64,000 bases of DNA from Chalara sp. BL73 (GCA_918026815.1 CAKJVC010000191.1:1-64000), one strand, 5' to 3'. Counted from the stretch's first letter, positions 10,208 to 21,182 are shown. Notes: generated by a model from the letters alone, not told the origin. Made by a program: numbers and translations.

Positions 10208-13116
10208 ATGGTCGGGACCATCGTATTTGGTGGATTTGAGGTGACTGATAGCTCCTCAGTGGCCTTCGACTCGTCAGGGCTGATCGACCTCCTCAGCGCA
10301 ATTGAACGGTATAATGTGCCTCTTCTCGCTATCGCACCTCTGCGGGGACTTGGGCGGCTGGGTTCCGGTGCCTCAGGAGAAGTGTATCAATCAATCGCCG
10401 ACATCACAACTACTCTCGCTTTCAAGAATGCCATACCCTCTCACAAGCGATTCGATGAGGACTGGTATTCTCTGATTACTGAACTTGCCATCTTGCGTCA
10501 TGGGCCAATTAAATCAAATCCGTATATCGTTGATCTCGTTGGTATCAGTTGGGAATACAAGAAAGTTGACAACGTTGGAACGATCTGGCCGAACACCATC
10601 ACCAAAAAGGCGACTTGGGGTGACCTCGACAGATTCCTGCAAGAGACATGCATAGATGATGCTACTAGATTATCACTATGTGCCCAAGTCCTGCAAGCTG
10701 TCTCGGTCCTACATTCTTGTGGTTCGTTCTCGCACATGCACAAATTACAACACTGATTGTTCTAGGAGTTGCTCACGGTGACATTAAACCAAAGAACGTA
10801 ATTGTCGATAAAAATGCAGATGGCAAATACCATTGCCAATTGGTTGACTTTGGAGGCAGTGCAATCACTGGTCAGGAAAGGATACCTCAAGGTACAATTC
10901 CATGGAATGCACCGGAATTAGACCCGCATGGAAACCAAATATCTCGACGACTCCTCCCCGCAGACGAACTTCTCAAGGCCGACCTCTTTTCTCTAGGCCT
11001 TTTGATTGCCCATATTCTTATCCCATGTGATGTTCTCGCAGGGTTCAGTCTCTGCCTCCTTGGACTTGAGGACAACCCACCGGGCAAAGAATGGATTGAT
11101 AATTTTACAAAGCTGCGAGACAAAGAAGATCTAGCGAAAATATTCGCCAATATTGCCGTTGAGAGAAGAATTTGTCTTTCTTATTTGGAATGTGTCCAAA
11201 AACTTCTGCATGGCCTATTGAAGACCGACTACAGTCAACGGCGCCTTGATCCATTATTTGAAGAACACATGACGAGCTCTGTCCTCCCACGAGGGTATTT
11301 AGCCTTTAATTCACGCTTCGTTCTATTTTCTTAATATCATTTAGTGAACCAAAGCCATTGCCGACAGACTTAACGCCACCTCTCATGGCAGTCTCATCAA
11401 TGACATCTTCTCCGTGTATCCACAATGTCTTCCAGGTACGTACCAAAGAATTCTCCAAAAATTTGCTCGATAATTAAATAATTGTAGCTTGAACTCCTTC
11501 TGGAGATATTTGATGGTTTGGATTATGTACTCTCTAAAGACGTAGCAGACGACATGACTCGCAAGGCTAGACTCACAGCTTGTAACGAGTGCAAAAAGGC
11601 CTATGAATGTCAAATTGCCATCTATTACAGGATTGGATTTGGACTAGCAAGAGATGTCAAGGAGTCATACCGCCATAGGAAACTCTCTGACCTGTCTGAA
11701 TTCGAATTCAACGAGAAATTGCAAAATCTGGAAACAGTTTATGGAACACGAGCGCTTCCGACTGATATCGTTGAGAAAGAGTTAGGAATCATGGCATTGG
11801 TCGGCATAGACCTGGTCGAACAGTACCAATTTACAGGTCGCCTAACGGCTGCGGCAAATGCAACGAGAAATGCGATTGAAGCGAGGGAGCTTGAGTTTGG
11901 CAAAGATAGCTCCTCCACAGTGAAGTTAAAGGCCACTCAAGCGCAGATTTATAAAGCGCAGGGGTTTATCTCAAAAGCTGAGCAGATTCAGCACGATGTG
12001 GTCTCAATTTACTCTAAGAAATTCGGTGAAGAGGATAGGTTTACCCTCGAAGCTAACTCAGCCCTCGGTCTTATTATCGCCACCCAAGGGTCACTGATGT
12101 CGGCTGAACAGATCTTGCGCAAAGTGGCCAGCAAATTCGAAGCAGGCCTTTCCATGAAACATCCAAAAACCCTTTTTGCATTACAGCATCTCGGTACTAC
12201 TCTCCACTTCCAAGGGAGGTATGAAGATGCAGCTGAGATATTCCGCAAAATTACCTCTGTGCGACGCGAGACTCTTGGTGAATTTCATCTTTTGACGATA
12301 AAGGCACAAATCGACCTTGCCTCAGCACTTCAAGCTCAAGGGTTGCTCAACGATGCTGACGCCTTGATGAGGGAGATATCTCAAAAAGGATCTCATGTTG
12401 GCGATCCTATCATCATATCCTTGATTTCTCTGAGTCTTGTCGATCTATATGTCCGCCAAGGCAGCGTGGACCTAGCTCGAAATAGTGCATTTCGGGCTCG
12501 CAGTCTACTTGAACAACAGCTCGGCGATCACCCGACAACTTTCAAAACAGTTACAGACAAATTAGACGCACTTTTAAGCATTGGCGATTTGGATGGGTCC
12601 AGAGCTTTGTACGACCAGCTCGAGAATCTCGACACTGTCAACATATTACAAAACAAGCTCCGATATGCCACCTATGTAGCCAAGCTAGCAAATGCTTTCT
12701 TCCATCGCAAGGACTTTGAGAAGTGCGAGCAGTTGGAGAGACAGGCTTTTGAAATACGCAAACAAGTCCTTGAGCCGGATAGCCTAGCCATCCTGACAAG
12801 CATGGCCAACTTGGCGTCTGTCCTGTGCCAGCAAGGCAAGTTAGAGGAAGCAGAGACCTTCATGAAACATGTTGCCACAGTACGTTGCGAGAGAGATGGA
12901 AGAGAATCGCTGCTTTCCCTCGACGCTATGAACGACCTTGCGTCAATTTATTACCTTGAGGGTCGTCTACAGGAATCTGTAGCTATCTTCGAAGAAAATT
13001 TGGAAATCTCAGAAAGAATTAGAGTGGAATCGCCTCAAGTTATTCTCAATCGACAGGCCCAGCTTAGTCAGGCTCAGCGGGCGCTTAGAGAAAGACTGTC
13101 GATGCGAACAGAGTAA
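10208..13116 (+). CDS. Protein kinase domain fused to a TPR array
   Basis: Four exons (10208-10721, 10766-11294, 11345-11435, 11488-13116) join in phase to give 920 residues. The N-terminal third is a protein kinase domain. It has the glycine loop 'GRLGSGASGEVY' near residue 50, a candidate ATP lysine at about 73 ('AFKNA'), the catalytic loop 'HGDIKPKNVIV' near 175 (HGD instead of HRD), 'LVDFGGSA' and 'NAPELD' for the DFG and APE motifs. All catalytic residues appear present. After a linker with 'YECQIAIYYRIGFG', the C-terminal half is a superhelix of about nine TPR units of kinesin-light-chain type. Examples are 'LEEAETFMKHVATV' and 'LQESVAIFEENLEI'. TPR arrays often serve as ligand or partner sensors in fungal allorecognition proteins. 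The role here is inferred. The ATG at 10208 is the first one in frame, and an earlier exon is not excluded. Confidence 0.8.
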
Positions 13117-13147
13117 TTGGTTATTTGGAGGTATCAGGTGTTAGTAA

Positions 13148-16100
13148 CTAAGCCATACACAATGATAACTTATCGACTACATTGGTTTTAAACTCTTTCC
13201 CACATCGTTTGCGTGTGTCGTAGTCGTCTTCTGGAGATTCCAACAAGTTCTCTGCGGTGAGACAAAACCGTACTGCTTCCATATAGTGCTGGCCCATTTT
13301 TTCGCGGAGCATTGGTACGTAAGTGTCAAGTAGCTTTTGGCTGAACGCCTCTAGTATTTGGACTTCCTTCTGCACAATACTAGTATCCAATTTTGAAAGC
13401 ATCTCCTTCCGGAAAGGCTGGTAAAGGGCGAACGCAGTGAGCCAAAGACCCAACTCTAGTAGAATTAGACCGAAACTGTAATATTCATGGATACGCCTAA
13501 AGGTCGGGGCAGCTTCTTCGGCTTTGCTCGCTGCCAGGCATGTGTAACCAGGGTGTTCGTAGAGATTGAAGGGTATTGCTTGGTTCCCAAAGCTGTGATG
13601 TGATTCCTCTAGCCTCGAGTGTGCAAAACCGGTAAGAACAGCAGAAGAGAGGTGTTTGTATGCGATCAAGCTATCTTTACAGAACATGAGAATGTTGTGC
13701 GAGGAGATGCTCTTATGGAGCCAGCCCACTTCGTGTAATGCATGCAATGTGGTCGCCAAATCCTTCGCCAGCAGAAACTTATCTCCTAGAGCAGGACGTG
13801 GTGCGCACTTTCTTGGATCCGGATACGAAAGCGTAGAAGTATCTCTGACATATTCGTACAGGGTATAATGGCTTGGAAACGTGCTCAGAGGGGACATTGA
13901 TGATAAGTCGATGTCGTAAATGAATCCGAACCGGTTGTTTGCAGGTTCGTGAAAGAAACGAAGACAATTCAGCACAAGCATTGGAAAGTCCACGCCCCGA
14001 GGAGTACGCTTTGCGTTAAAGAATTGTGCTATCTTATTGAGTCCAGCAAGGTGGCTTTGCCCAGGTGCCGCAGCCCAGCGAATATCATAATATCTCCATT
14101 CAATCAAAGCCCGTCGTGGTATGGCGTCTCCATTGTATGTTCCCATGCTGCGCATTGCCCCTACTCTGTCTTGCATGGGATCCTCAGATGTTGAAATCTT
14201 CCAGCTTGGTGGATCGATATCTATCACGCCTGGATCAGTCAGCTCCATCTGATAAGAGCCGCCTATGGCGTCGGAAACCGAGCAGGCCATTAATTTCATA
14301 GCAGCCCGTGACCCGACTTGGCGGTATCGAGCAGGCACTGAAGCCTCCTTGATCGCGCGCAAGATCTCAACATCGTCGAGACTTGATACATTCCGGGAGA
14401 ATATCTCATCAAGGTCTTTCCGCAGGTATTCTGGAAGTTCCCCTACGAGTTCGTCAATGCAATAGCACAATCCTTGGATTTCTTCCGACTGAAGAACTAA
14501 ATCAGATGTGGCTGATATAATTTGCTTCCGTTGACATATCAACTGCAACCAGTCTTGTATGCTGACAATGGTCTGTAACACTTTGTCTATTCGCCGCTGG
14601 AAGGAATCAGATGAGTCTCTAAGTAGATCTTGATACTTTTCAGTCGCCACAGCAAACCTCTTTCCCTCAAGCCAAACAAAGATGTCAGTTGGATTGTTTA
14701 AATCAGGAAACATTTGTTGGGAAAAGCGTTCAACTTCAGAAACCTTGGCAGAAAAGGCGATCACTGCAAGCCGCTCCACGACAGTTTGCATCTTCATCCG
14801 GACGCGCCAGTTTGGTTGTAAAGTTTCTCGAGCCAGTTGAACAAGTGCTGGTGTCTGTGGGTCCTTTGGTGGACGTACACCGCCTCCCTCAAGCCTCTGC
14901 AGCCATTCATGAACACCAGTTCTTATCTGACCATGGAGATGAAAGGTATAATCGATGTTCGTCTCATTCTTCCTATTCCACACTTCCCTTCGAGCCATTT
15001 CGAAATCATCGATCTTAAAGCCTTCAATAACCGTTGCTATCTCTGCTAACATACAACCAAGAGACCAGACATCAAAAGCTCGTCCGACTTCTCCTTTCCT
15101 GAAATCAGCCTCATTCACGGCTTCTGGTGGCTGGTAGACGTCTATGCCGCCCCGAAGGATATCTTTTGAGGTTTGTGTCGGAGATTTTAGTTTCGACAAA
15201 CCAAAATCCGAAACTACAAATCGTGACCCTAGCCGAAGGATATTGCCTGGATGCAGATCATGGTGATATCCGATAAGATCCAAAGTAGCCATACTATCAC
15301 GGTAGGTGAAGTTGTGAATATGAGCCACTGCAGAGGCGACACCGTACATTCCGTGGTATATCACATCAGAAGACAAATCTATGGGCCCTTTTAGAAAGGC
15401 CTTGAGATCTGACGATGCGTATGGAAAAATGAAGTTGTGAGTGTCTTGGTTCTCGTATGAATAGAGTAGTTCAATGATATTCGGGTGAGAGATTTTCCGA
15501 ATCAATTCCAGAGTTTTGCATTCCATCAATAGGTCCTCATTGCTCGTAATGCCTCTCATGACTTTGAGCTCCTTCCGAGCCACAGAACCAGCCTTGTGTG
15601 CAGTTAGCATTGCTAAAATATCTTGAGGCTGGCGAACCTTAGATGTATCCCCAATAAAATCATGACACTCAGGATGAATTTTGACCTTGTAAACATCACC
15701 AAAAGAACCCGCGGCCTTGAACCTGTCTTCCTCGAAAGGCAGTATTGCTGGATTGGCAACCGCCTGGTGGAGCTCATTTTTTCGGAAGATTACAGGTATG
15801 AACTTCCACTGCTTAACCAAAAACTGATCCCGCGACTCTTCTCCGTTTCTCTCAGATATAAAATCGATATCAGTATCTTTGAACGGGAGTCTGGAGTCGT
15901 GTAGGCGACGGTAGAGAAATTGAGCGATGAGATTCTCCTGGCCGATCAAACAAAGGATACTGAAGATCTTCATAGCCATTTCACGAATCAAAGAGGTGAA
16001 GAGACCTCGCTCATCTTCCCGAATATGACTATCTGGAATCTGCCGTAGTATTTCTGCTACATTGGTGCCGTGGAACACTTCACCTAATCTACGAGGCGGG

Positions 16101-16195
16101 TAGTAGGTTGGGTCCGAACTACCTACATTGGCCCTACTAATAGACTTGCATTTGATGCGACTCAATGCTTCAATAAGTAACTGTTTGGCAGTCAT
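13148..16195 (-). CDS. Tandem kinase-pseudokinase protein
   Basis: One exon encodes 1015 residues. After about 150 helical residues comes a complete kinase domain: glycine loop 'AAGSFGDVYKV' (161-171), lysine in 'VARKELKV' (208), catalytic 'HHDLHPGN' (311-318), 'SDFGLSK' (329-335), 'PPEAV' and 'DVWSLGCMLAEI'. A helical middle part follows. The C-terminal third is a second kinase fold of the fungal DUF7580-like type. It has 'GWLHKSISSHNILMF' where HRD should be, 'LTGFAHSR' where DFG should be, and 'HEYYSFGLILLELGLW'. The catalytic Asp and the metal-binding Asp are both lost, so it is a pseudokinase. Such domains occur in HeLo/NLR-related fungal proteins. The stop lies 31 bp from the end of the convergent kinase-TPR gene, so the 3' UTRs should overlap. 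No introns are evident. Confidence 0.85.
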   Translation of the reverse strand: MTAKQLLIEALSRIKCKSISRANVGSSDPTYYPPRRLGEVFHGTNVAEILRQIPDSHIREDERGLFTSLIREMAMKIFSILCLIGQENLIAQFLYRRLHDSRLPFKDTDIDFISERNGEESRDQFLVKQWKFIPVIFRKNELHQAVANPAILPFEEDRFKAAGSFGDVYKVKIHPECHDFIGDTSKVRQPQDILAMLTAHKAGSVARKELKVMRGITSNEDLLMECKTLELIRKISHPNIIELLYSYENQDTHNFIFPYASSDLKAFLKGPIDLSSDVIYHGMYGVASAVAHIHNFTYRDSMATLDLIGYHHDLHPGNILRLGSRFVVSDFGLSKLKSPTQTSKDILRGGIDVYQPPEAVNEADFRKGEVGRAFDVWSLGCMLAEIATVIEGFKIDDFEMARREVWNRKNETNIDYTFHLHGQIRTGVHEWLQRLEGGGVRPPKDPQTPALVQLARETLQPNWRVRMKMQTVVERLAVIAFSAKVSEVERFSQQMFPDLNNPTDIFVWLEGKRFAVATEKYQDLLRDSSDSFQRRIDKVLQTIVSIQDWLQLICQRKQIISATSDLVLQSEEIQGLCYCIDELVGELPEYLRKDLDEIFSRNVSSLDDVEILRAIKEASVPARYRQVGSRAAMKLMACSVSDAIGGSYQMELTDPGVIDIDPPSWKISTSEDPMQDRVGAMRSMGTYNGDAIPRRALIEWRYYDIRWAAAPGQSHLAGLNKIAQFFNAKRTPRGVDFPMLVLNCLRFFHEPANNRFGFIYDIDLSSMSPLSTFPSHYTLYEYVRDTSTLSYPDPRKCAPRPALGDKFLLAKDLATTLHALHEVGWLHKSISSHNILMFCKDSLIAYKHLSSAVLTGFAHSRLEESHHSFGNQAIPFNLYEHPGYTCLAASKAEEAAPTFRRIHEYYSFGLILLELGLWLTAFALYQPFRKEMLSKLDTSIVQKEVQILEAFSQKLLDTYVPMLREKMGQHYMEAVRFCLTAENLLESPEDDYDTRKRCGKEFKTNVVDKLSLCMA

Positions 16196-16455
16196 GATCT
16201 AGGAATTTGGTTTTGTGAACTATGCTAAATATCTATGCCGATATTGCTAAATGCAAGCGCCGTTTATTGTGGAGGAGTCGAGAACTCGTTCGGCAACATA
16301 TCCACAGCCACGTGCCTAGCACGTGAGACTCATGGGCTCGTCAGTTGTGGTTACCGCTTACGTGTCAGTGCAGGCAGTCATGTCAGGTTATCATCAACAT
16401 CTAGCCTCGTTGTCAGAATCGGCCTTGAAGTTTGGTAACCTCTACAACTTTCAAC

Positions 16456-16726
16456 ATGGCGGTACTTCAAGTGATCTCCATGCGCTATATCGATCGAGAA
16501 AAGCTAAGAAATTTGCTTGCAAAGGAGTTTGGAAGCCAACCACATACGGTAGAGGTAAGTATACAACTTCGGCTGAATAAAAATAATCGCTCACTTATGT
16601 TCTTTCAAATTCTAGTCAAAAGATGGAAGTTACATTTTAACCATTCCAAGACACTTGACCGAAGTACGAGGGATTGTATTGAGTAGAAATATAGGAGAAA
16701 GGCTAATATTTTCGATGGCAGGATGA
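16456..16726 (+). CDS. Small spliced protein, 69 residues, unknown
   Basis: Two exons, 16456-16554 and 16616-16726, are joined by a textbook 61-nt intron (gtaagt ... ttctag) in phase 0. They encode 69 residues including 'YIDREKLRNLLAKEFG' and 'YILTIPRHLTE'. The predicted shape is a helix followed by beta strands. No family was recognised with certainty. It is transcribed divergently from the kinase-pseudokinase gene, whose start lies 260 bp away, so the two may share a promoter. It could also be the first exons of a longer transcript, but the frame closes with TGA at 16724-16726. Confidence 0.45.
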
Positions 16727-17053
16727 GATTAAGTCTATCGAGTACGATAGCAATAATTAACAAGGTTGCATTATATGTCCAACCTTTTAGACAAGTCAAT
16801 TCATTAGCTGAAGGGGACTATTAGGCGCAGAAATAATGGAGTGTTGAGAACCTGGTGTGGACAAGGATTAGCCTCAAACTTGGCCTGAGGAAGTGCGAGT
16901 AGGGCTTAGGTAGCAATAATGTAAAAGTCTTGCTCCGCCACACTAAGTTTGCCGTGAATCAGCCTATCGCCAGTTATGAAACAGTCCCTCTGGAACATTA
17001 TATATCATTGGCGGCCCCGTATGCCATCTTGAACTTTTCTAATCATAATCGCA
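16727..17053. other. Short intergenic stretch
   Basis: No gene is seen. The stretch separates the small spliced gene from the CorA-like gene on the same strand. Confidence 0.5.
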
Positions 17054-18811
17054 ATGGAAAGTTGGGATCGATACCCCTCCAACCTTGTCGAGTATTATCC
17101 TAATGAAGATCTCGAATATTACCAAGATCATCTGGCGCAACATGCTCCTCGTCTCTTCGTCGACAAGCAACTTCAAGTCGAATTCTGCAGCATCGGAAAG
17201 GAACCTAAAACCCAGCGCAAGGATAAACTTTGCGACCCGAATCATTTTGCAGACGTCATTCAAGTATGTGATTCCTGTATAGCAAAGAACCGACTAGTCC
17301 TAATTTAGTACCATTAAGAAGCACACAGGGGATAGCGAAGAGCACATCATGTAAGTGATTACTAAATACCGATAAGCTTTTCATTCATATACAAATACAG
17401 CTCTCTAACTTTCTGGATACGAATAGAAGCTTCTATCAACGCAACTCATGGGCTCCTTTATTATGCAGCGAAACCATTTTTCGTCAGATTGTATCTCGCT
17501 ATCTAGTGCATCCAAGCTTCGTCGATTTTCTCCTATGTTTCGGCGAGAAACATGACGAAAAGGATGAAGATATGTTTGGAGGATACTTCTGCCATCTTGC
17601 AAAAGATGATAGCCTAAGTGGCCCTAACCGGTGCCAAAAATGGTCCTTGCGTATGTTCCCAAGGAAACTTTTTTTTGAGGGTAGCAACTAAGCCTTATCA
17701 GATTTGATCTACAATATACGGTACGTTGAGAGAACTGGAAGGCCCGATTATGCATGGGCGATCCGTCGCATGGGAGTTTACCAGAAGTATCTTTCTGCAA
17801 CTGGATATTCCACATGGATATTACTTCAACCGACAAACGACGCTCGCAAGATTGTTGAGAGTAAACCTGATGACTCCTTTCCTGAGTCGAAGCACATCAC
17901 ATTGCTTTCCGCACTTCACCGACAATGGAGGCCATATTTGAAAGACTTAGACAACTCTTTGCGAGATTTGGTAAGCAAAGACAAGCGGGCGCTGCGACTT
18001 CGAATATGCTTTTGGCTGGCTAACTTCATGAGCTCTGTAGGCTCGAATAGCAAGGTTTTCCGGCACAAAGCTTAATTCTAAGAAAGTTGACTTCCCAGTC
18101 ACGTTTTCCGATGTTCAGCGACTCCAACACTGTCGTGAACAATTACAAGATGCAATCCTCCATCTGAACCACAGCTTGCAGGTTCTCCATGGCTTGCAAG
18201 GGTTGCATCCCACCATCATCACCTCGAAGGATTCTTCCGATAATGACCTTAGGGTGTGCATTTCCCGTGTCCAAATGTACCGAGAATGCGCAGAGAAATC
18301 CTTGAAATGGGCAGACGACATCTCAAATTTGGTAATGTGCCGCCCTCCGAAGAGACTTGTTATGAAGATCTCGCCTTCCTAATATCCCAAGATCACAACT
18401 CTCTTGAGTTATAGGCACGATGAGTCATTCGGTCAAAACAACGCGAAGTTAAGAGAAATGGCCGAGCTTGCAGTCAAAGACTCAAGTAATATGTTGGAGT
18501 TGACCCAAGAGACAAAGAAAGACTCAACAACGATGCGATTGATAGCTATCATTACAATGTTTTATTTACCAGGGACGTTTGTAGCTGTAAGTCATCACTA
18601 TAGATGGCTTGGGTCCAATATGGCTGACAAGTCCCAGACGATCTTCAGCACAATATTTGTAAGCCTTTCTGCAGGCCAGGGGTTTTCATCCGAGGCCAGC
18701 AAGCTCGGTGGAATTTATGCTATGGTGACAGCAATACTCATGGCATTGACTTTTGGAGGCGCATTTTGGTGGAGGAGGCGAGGAGAGAAAAGATGCAGCA
18801 CGATCCCATAG
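17054..18811 (+). CDS. CorA-like membrane protein
   Basis: Seven exons close in phase: 17054-17263, 17319-17350, 17427-17650, 17702-17970, 18041-18336, 18415-18586 and 18638-18811. They give 458 residues. The large N-terminal part is soluble and acidic, with 'YNIRYVERTGRP' and 'YSTWILLQP', motifs common to a fungal family of CorA-like proteins. A long helix leads into two C-terminal membrane segments. The first contains 'IAIITMFYLPGTFVA', the typical CorA TM1 in fungi. The second covers 'GGIYAMVTAILMALTFGGAF'. The bacterial CorA signature GMN is not seen after TM1, so magnesium transport is doubtful. The family is usually annotated only by fold. The exon 2 and exon 5 acceptors are chosen because they alone keep phase. 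Confidence 0.7.
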
Positions 18812-18949
18812 TAACTATTTTTGGTGACATATAGTCGTGGCTAGTTTCTAGGTATTGTGTTTTCAGTGTCTACTTCATTGTAAATAGCATACACGCAGAG
18901 ACGTGAACTCGATCTGCGTTGCAAATCAGCGTTTATTGATCCGGTCGAT

Positions 18950-19829
18950 AGTATAAAGGCTATACCGTATGGCTTGCCTAGCATCAAAGGAGTCGTATAT
19001 CTTCATGTAACTGCATCACCAATCACATCCCGTAAATCTTGAATCGATATGCTGAAAATGAGATTGATAGTACGACAAACAACCCCCTCTATGCCTCGCC
19101 GAGGAGTTCCTCCTCCAATCTGCCAAGCGCTGTGAAGTCCAGAAGTAAGAACAACGGTGGTCGCCAAATCTTTCGTCAGACTGAACGAAGACGGCCTAGT
19201 GAAATTATGAAGTGCTCCAAAAACCATGTACATAAAAGCTCCTGGTTCTACCTTCATGCTGTATGCAAATATCAAGGACCCGACAGAAAGGATTGTATAT
19301 CGTGTATACGCCTCTTGAAGACTAACACGCCCTGCAACGATGGGACGGTCCGGTTTGTTCAGGCGGTCTTCTTCAATCCCGTTGAATTAGTTGCTGACTG
19401 TGAATGTGTAAAGTAGCAATAAGCCAAGAATGCCAGATTAACTGATATTTTTCATCAAAGGAATGTATGGTACTTGTGCTTCCAGCAAAGATGCAGCTGT
19501 GAGTAGTGAAAATGGAACTATCGTAGCTTGTAGATTCAATTAGTTAGCTCCTGCTATGTCTGATAAAAGTCGAGGACCTTTTAGAACCTACCGGTCAGAT
19601 CTCTATAATTGAAAACCCAGGCTATATTTGCCTCCTCTGCAAGAATACTAAAGAAGCCCATTTGAACGAGGAGACCCGAAAAGCAACAAGCTGGAACTGA
19701 AAATTTCACAGACAAGCATTTCACAGATGAATATGTTAACAGATAGTAATTCAGTGTTTCGTTACTTCCTTTTGACCTTAAACCAGTAACTAGGAGATTT
19801 TGGGTTTTTAATAAAAAAATGACATTCAA
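18950..19829 (-). pseudogene. UbiA-type prenyltransferase/terpene cyclase, three in-frame stops
   Basis: On the minus strand, 'WVFNYRDLT' joins across an intron in phase to 'ATIVPFSLLTAASL', then 'GILGLLLLYTFTVSN', 'FNGIEEDRLNKPDRPIVAGR', several hydrophobic helices, 'ISIQDLRDVIGDAVT' and 'TTPLMLGKPYG'. The conserved NQ-NG-EEDR-NKPDRP and QD--D--GD motifs are those of fungal UbiA-fold membrane enzymes that prenylate or cyclise terpenoid precursors. The frame is continuous but broken by TAA at 19438-19440, TAA at 19387-19389 and TGA at 19003-19005. The second stop falls exactly on the conserved Gln of 'NQ-NG' (CAA to TAA). The enzyme would lose both Asp-rich motifs, so the gene is dead. Confidence 0.65.
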
Positions 19830-20239
19830 GTCTGAGCTTCATTTAATGAACCGCTACTAAAGGATACATAAGATGATCCAGCCACCGGTGAAGCGGATAT
19901 GAAATATGAAACCGAAATTCAGAGGGTGGCGAATGAAACTAACCCAAAAACAGATTATGTTCAACATCCGTTTTCTCATGACTGGAGCCAGAAGTATCTC
20001 CAAAGCCAATCACTCCATAAACCCTTATCAACTGTGTTTGTTCTGTAAAACTGCGGATAATTCGAACATGCAGCTAAAAGAAGATCCGTCACGCACAGCT
20101 ATGAAGCTTGCAGACTTATTACAGGCCTTGCTTCAAATTAATGCTGGCTAAAAATGAGCAGAAACATTTGTGCGAAGAAAAGAAAGATTAATCGCTGATT
20201 CCCTATTGAGATAGGCGTTTTCCGCATAGCCTAAGCATA
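19830..20239. other. Spacer between two head-to-head broken genes
   Basis: This was probably once the shared promoter of the UbiA-type and BAHD-like genes. An 81-codon frame at 19906-20151 shows no motif. Confidence 0.35.
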
Positions 20240-21182
20240 TACTGTGATTTTGGAAGGGAAAACTATCGACTCGATAGGCCCTCGACTGCCACAAAAGTTG
20301 TGCGAAGAGGCTCGCTCCAATCCTCCTTCATCTTTGGTCAACTCCACGAAACCAGCTGCGGCGAGGCACAAAGCTTTCTTTGCACATAGCCGGGGCTCTT
20401 TCCTACTAATCTTTCCTACTAAGTGGCTTAAGGCAGCATAAAAATCAGTGGATCGGCCCGAGGAGGGTAGAGAAAACAGCAATGATACCGAAGCTTGTCA
20501 TTGACAAGCTGACAAAAGATGCGGAACTGGAAGGAATTTGAGTTGCAAGACGTGGCTTGCTGACGGCATGGTCTTCTCTATGAGTATCTGCAAATTATAT
20601 CTAGGGTATTGTGCTAACCAAAGGCAGAATTCCATGCCGGAAAGCTCACAAGATACTCAGAGATTAGGCGTGGAGCCAACACAATTTTCTTTCATTATGA
20701 ACGTTGGCAAGTTCCTACAGCATTACCCGAAGTTTCACAGCCCGTGGATCGCGGTCCCTGTTCCAGACCTTAAGCCGTTTGGTCTGTCTGCGCGTGATCC
20801 CACCCTTGCTGTTGCACAATTCATCCATTCGACTATTTCTGATGCGCGCCGCCGCGAGCCCATGTGGCGGATTCTGGGTCAACATCTGAACGCGCGAGAT
20901 ACACCTGTGGGCCGTGCGCACCGGGGGTACCGCGAGCCAAACATCGCGGTCGGTTCATGGACTAATCTGCCATTATATGATTTGGAGCTAGCTTCCAAGG
21001 GAGAACGTAGAGCCAAGCCTGTATCTGTACAAGTAGGCGTGAAAGTGTGCCCGCTGCTCCGTATGGCAGGGTTATCATTCGCTGATGGTGTTTTGACCTG
21101 GTTGGGTGAAGATGGACTGTGGATCCAAGGCTGTTTGGATAAAGGATCATGGGAAAAGATCTGCAACTTTCGAACATATTAA
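20240..21182 (+). pseudogene. BAHD-like acyltransferase, degenerate
   Basis: The C-terminal part is open (to 21182) and resembles fungal PF02458-type acyltransferases. 'VPVPDLKPFGL' and 'ARDPTLAVAQFIHSTISDAR' are followed by 'IAVGSWTNLPLYDLEL', where the DFGWG-like element would stand, and 'DGLWIQGCLDKGSWEKI' at the end. Upstream, another frame reads 'IPKLVIDKLTKDAELEG' and 'RGLLTAW', which fit the middle of the same family, but it carries several TGA and TAG codons. A frame change separates it from the open part. The catalytic HxxxD motif was not found. These enzymes move acyl groups from CoA onto hydroxyls of secondary metabolites. The copy looks inactive. An alternative is a short, intact but divergent protein from the ATG at 20634 or 20697. 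Confidence 0.45.
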
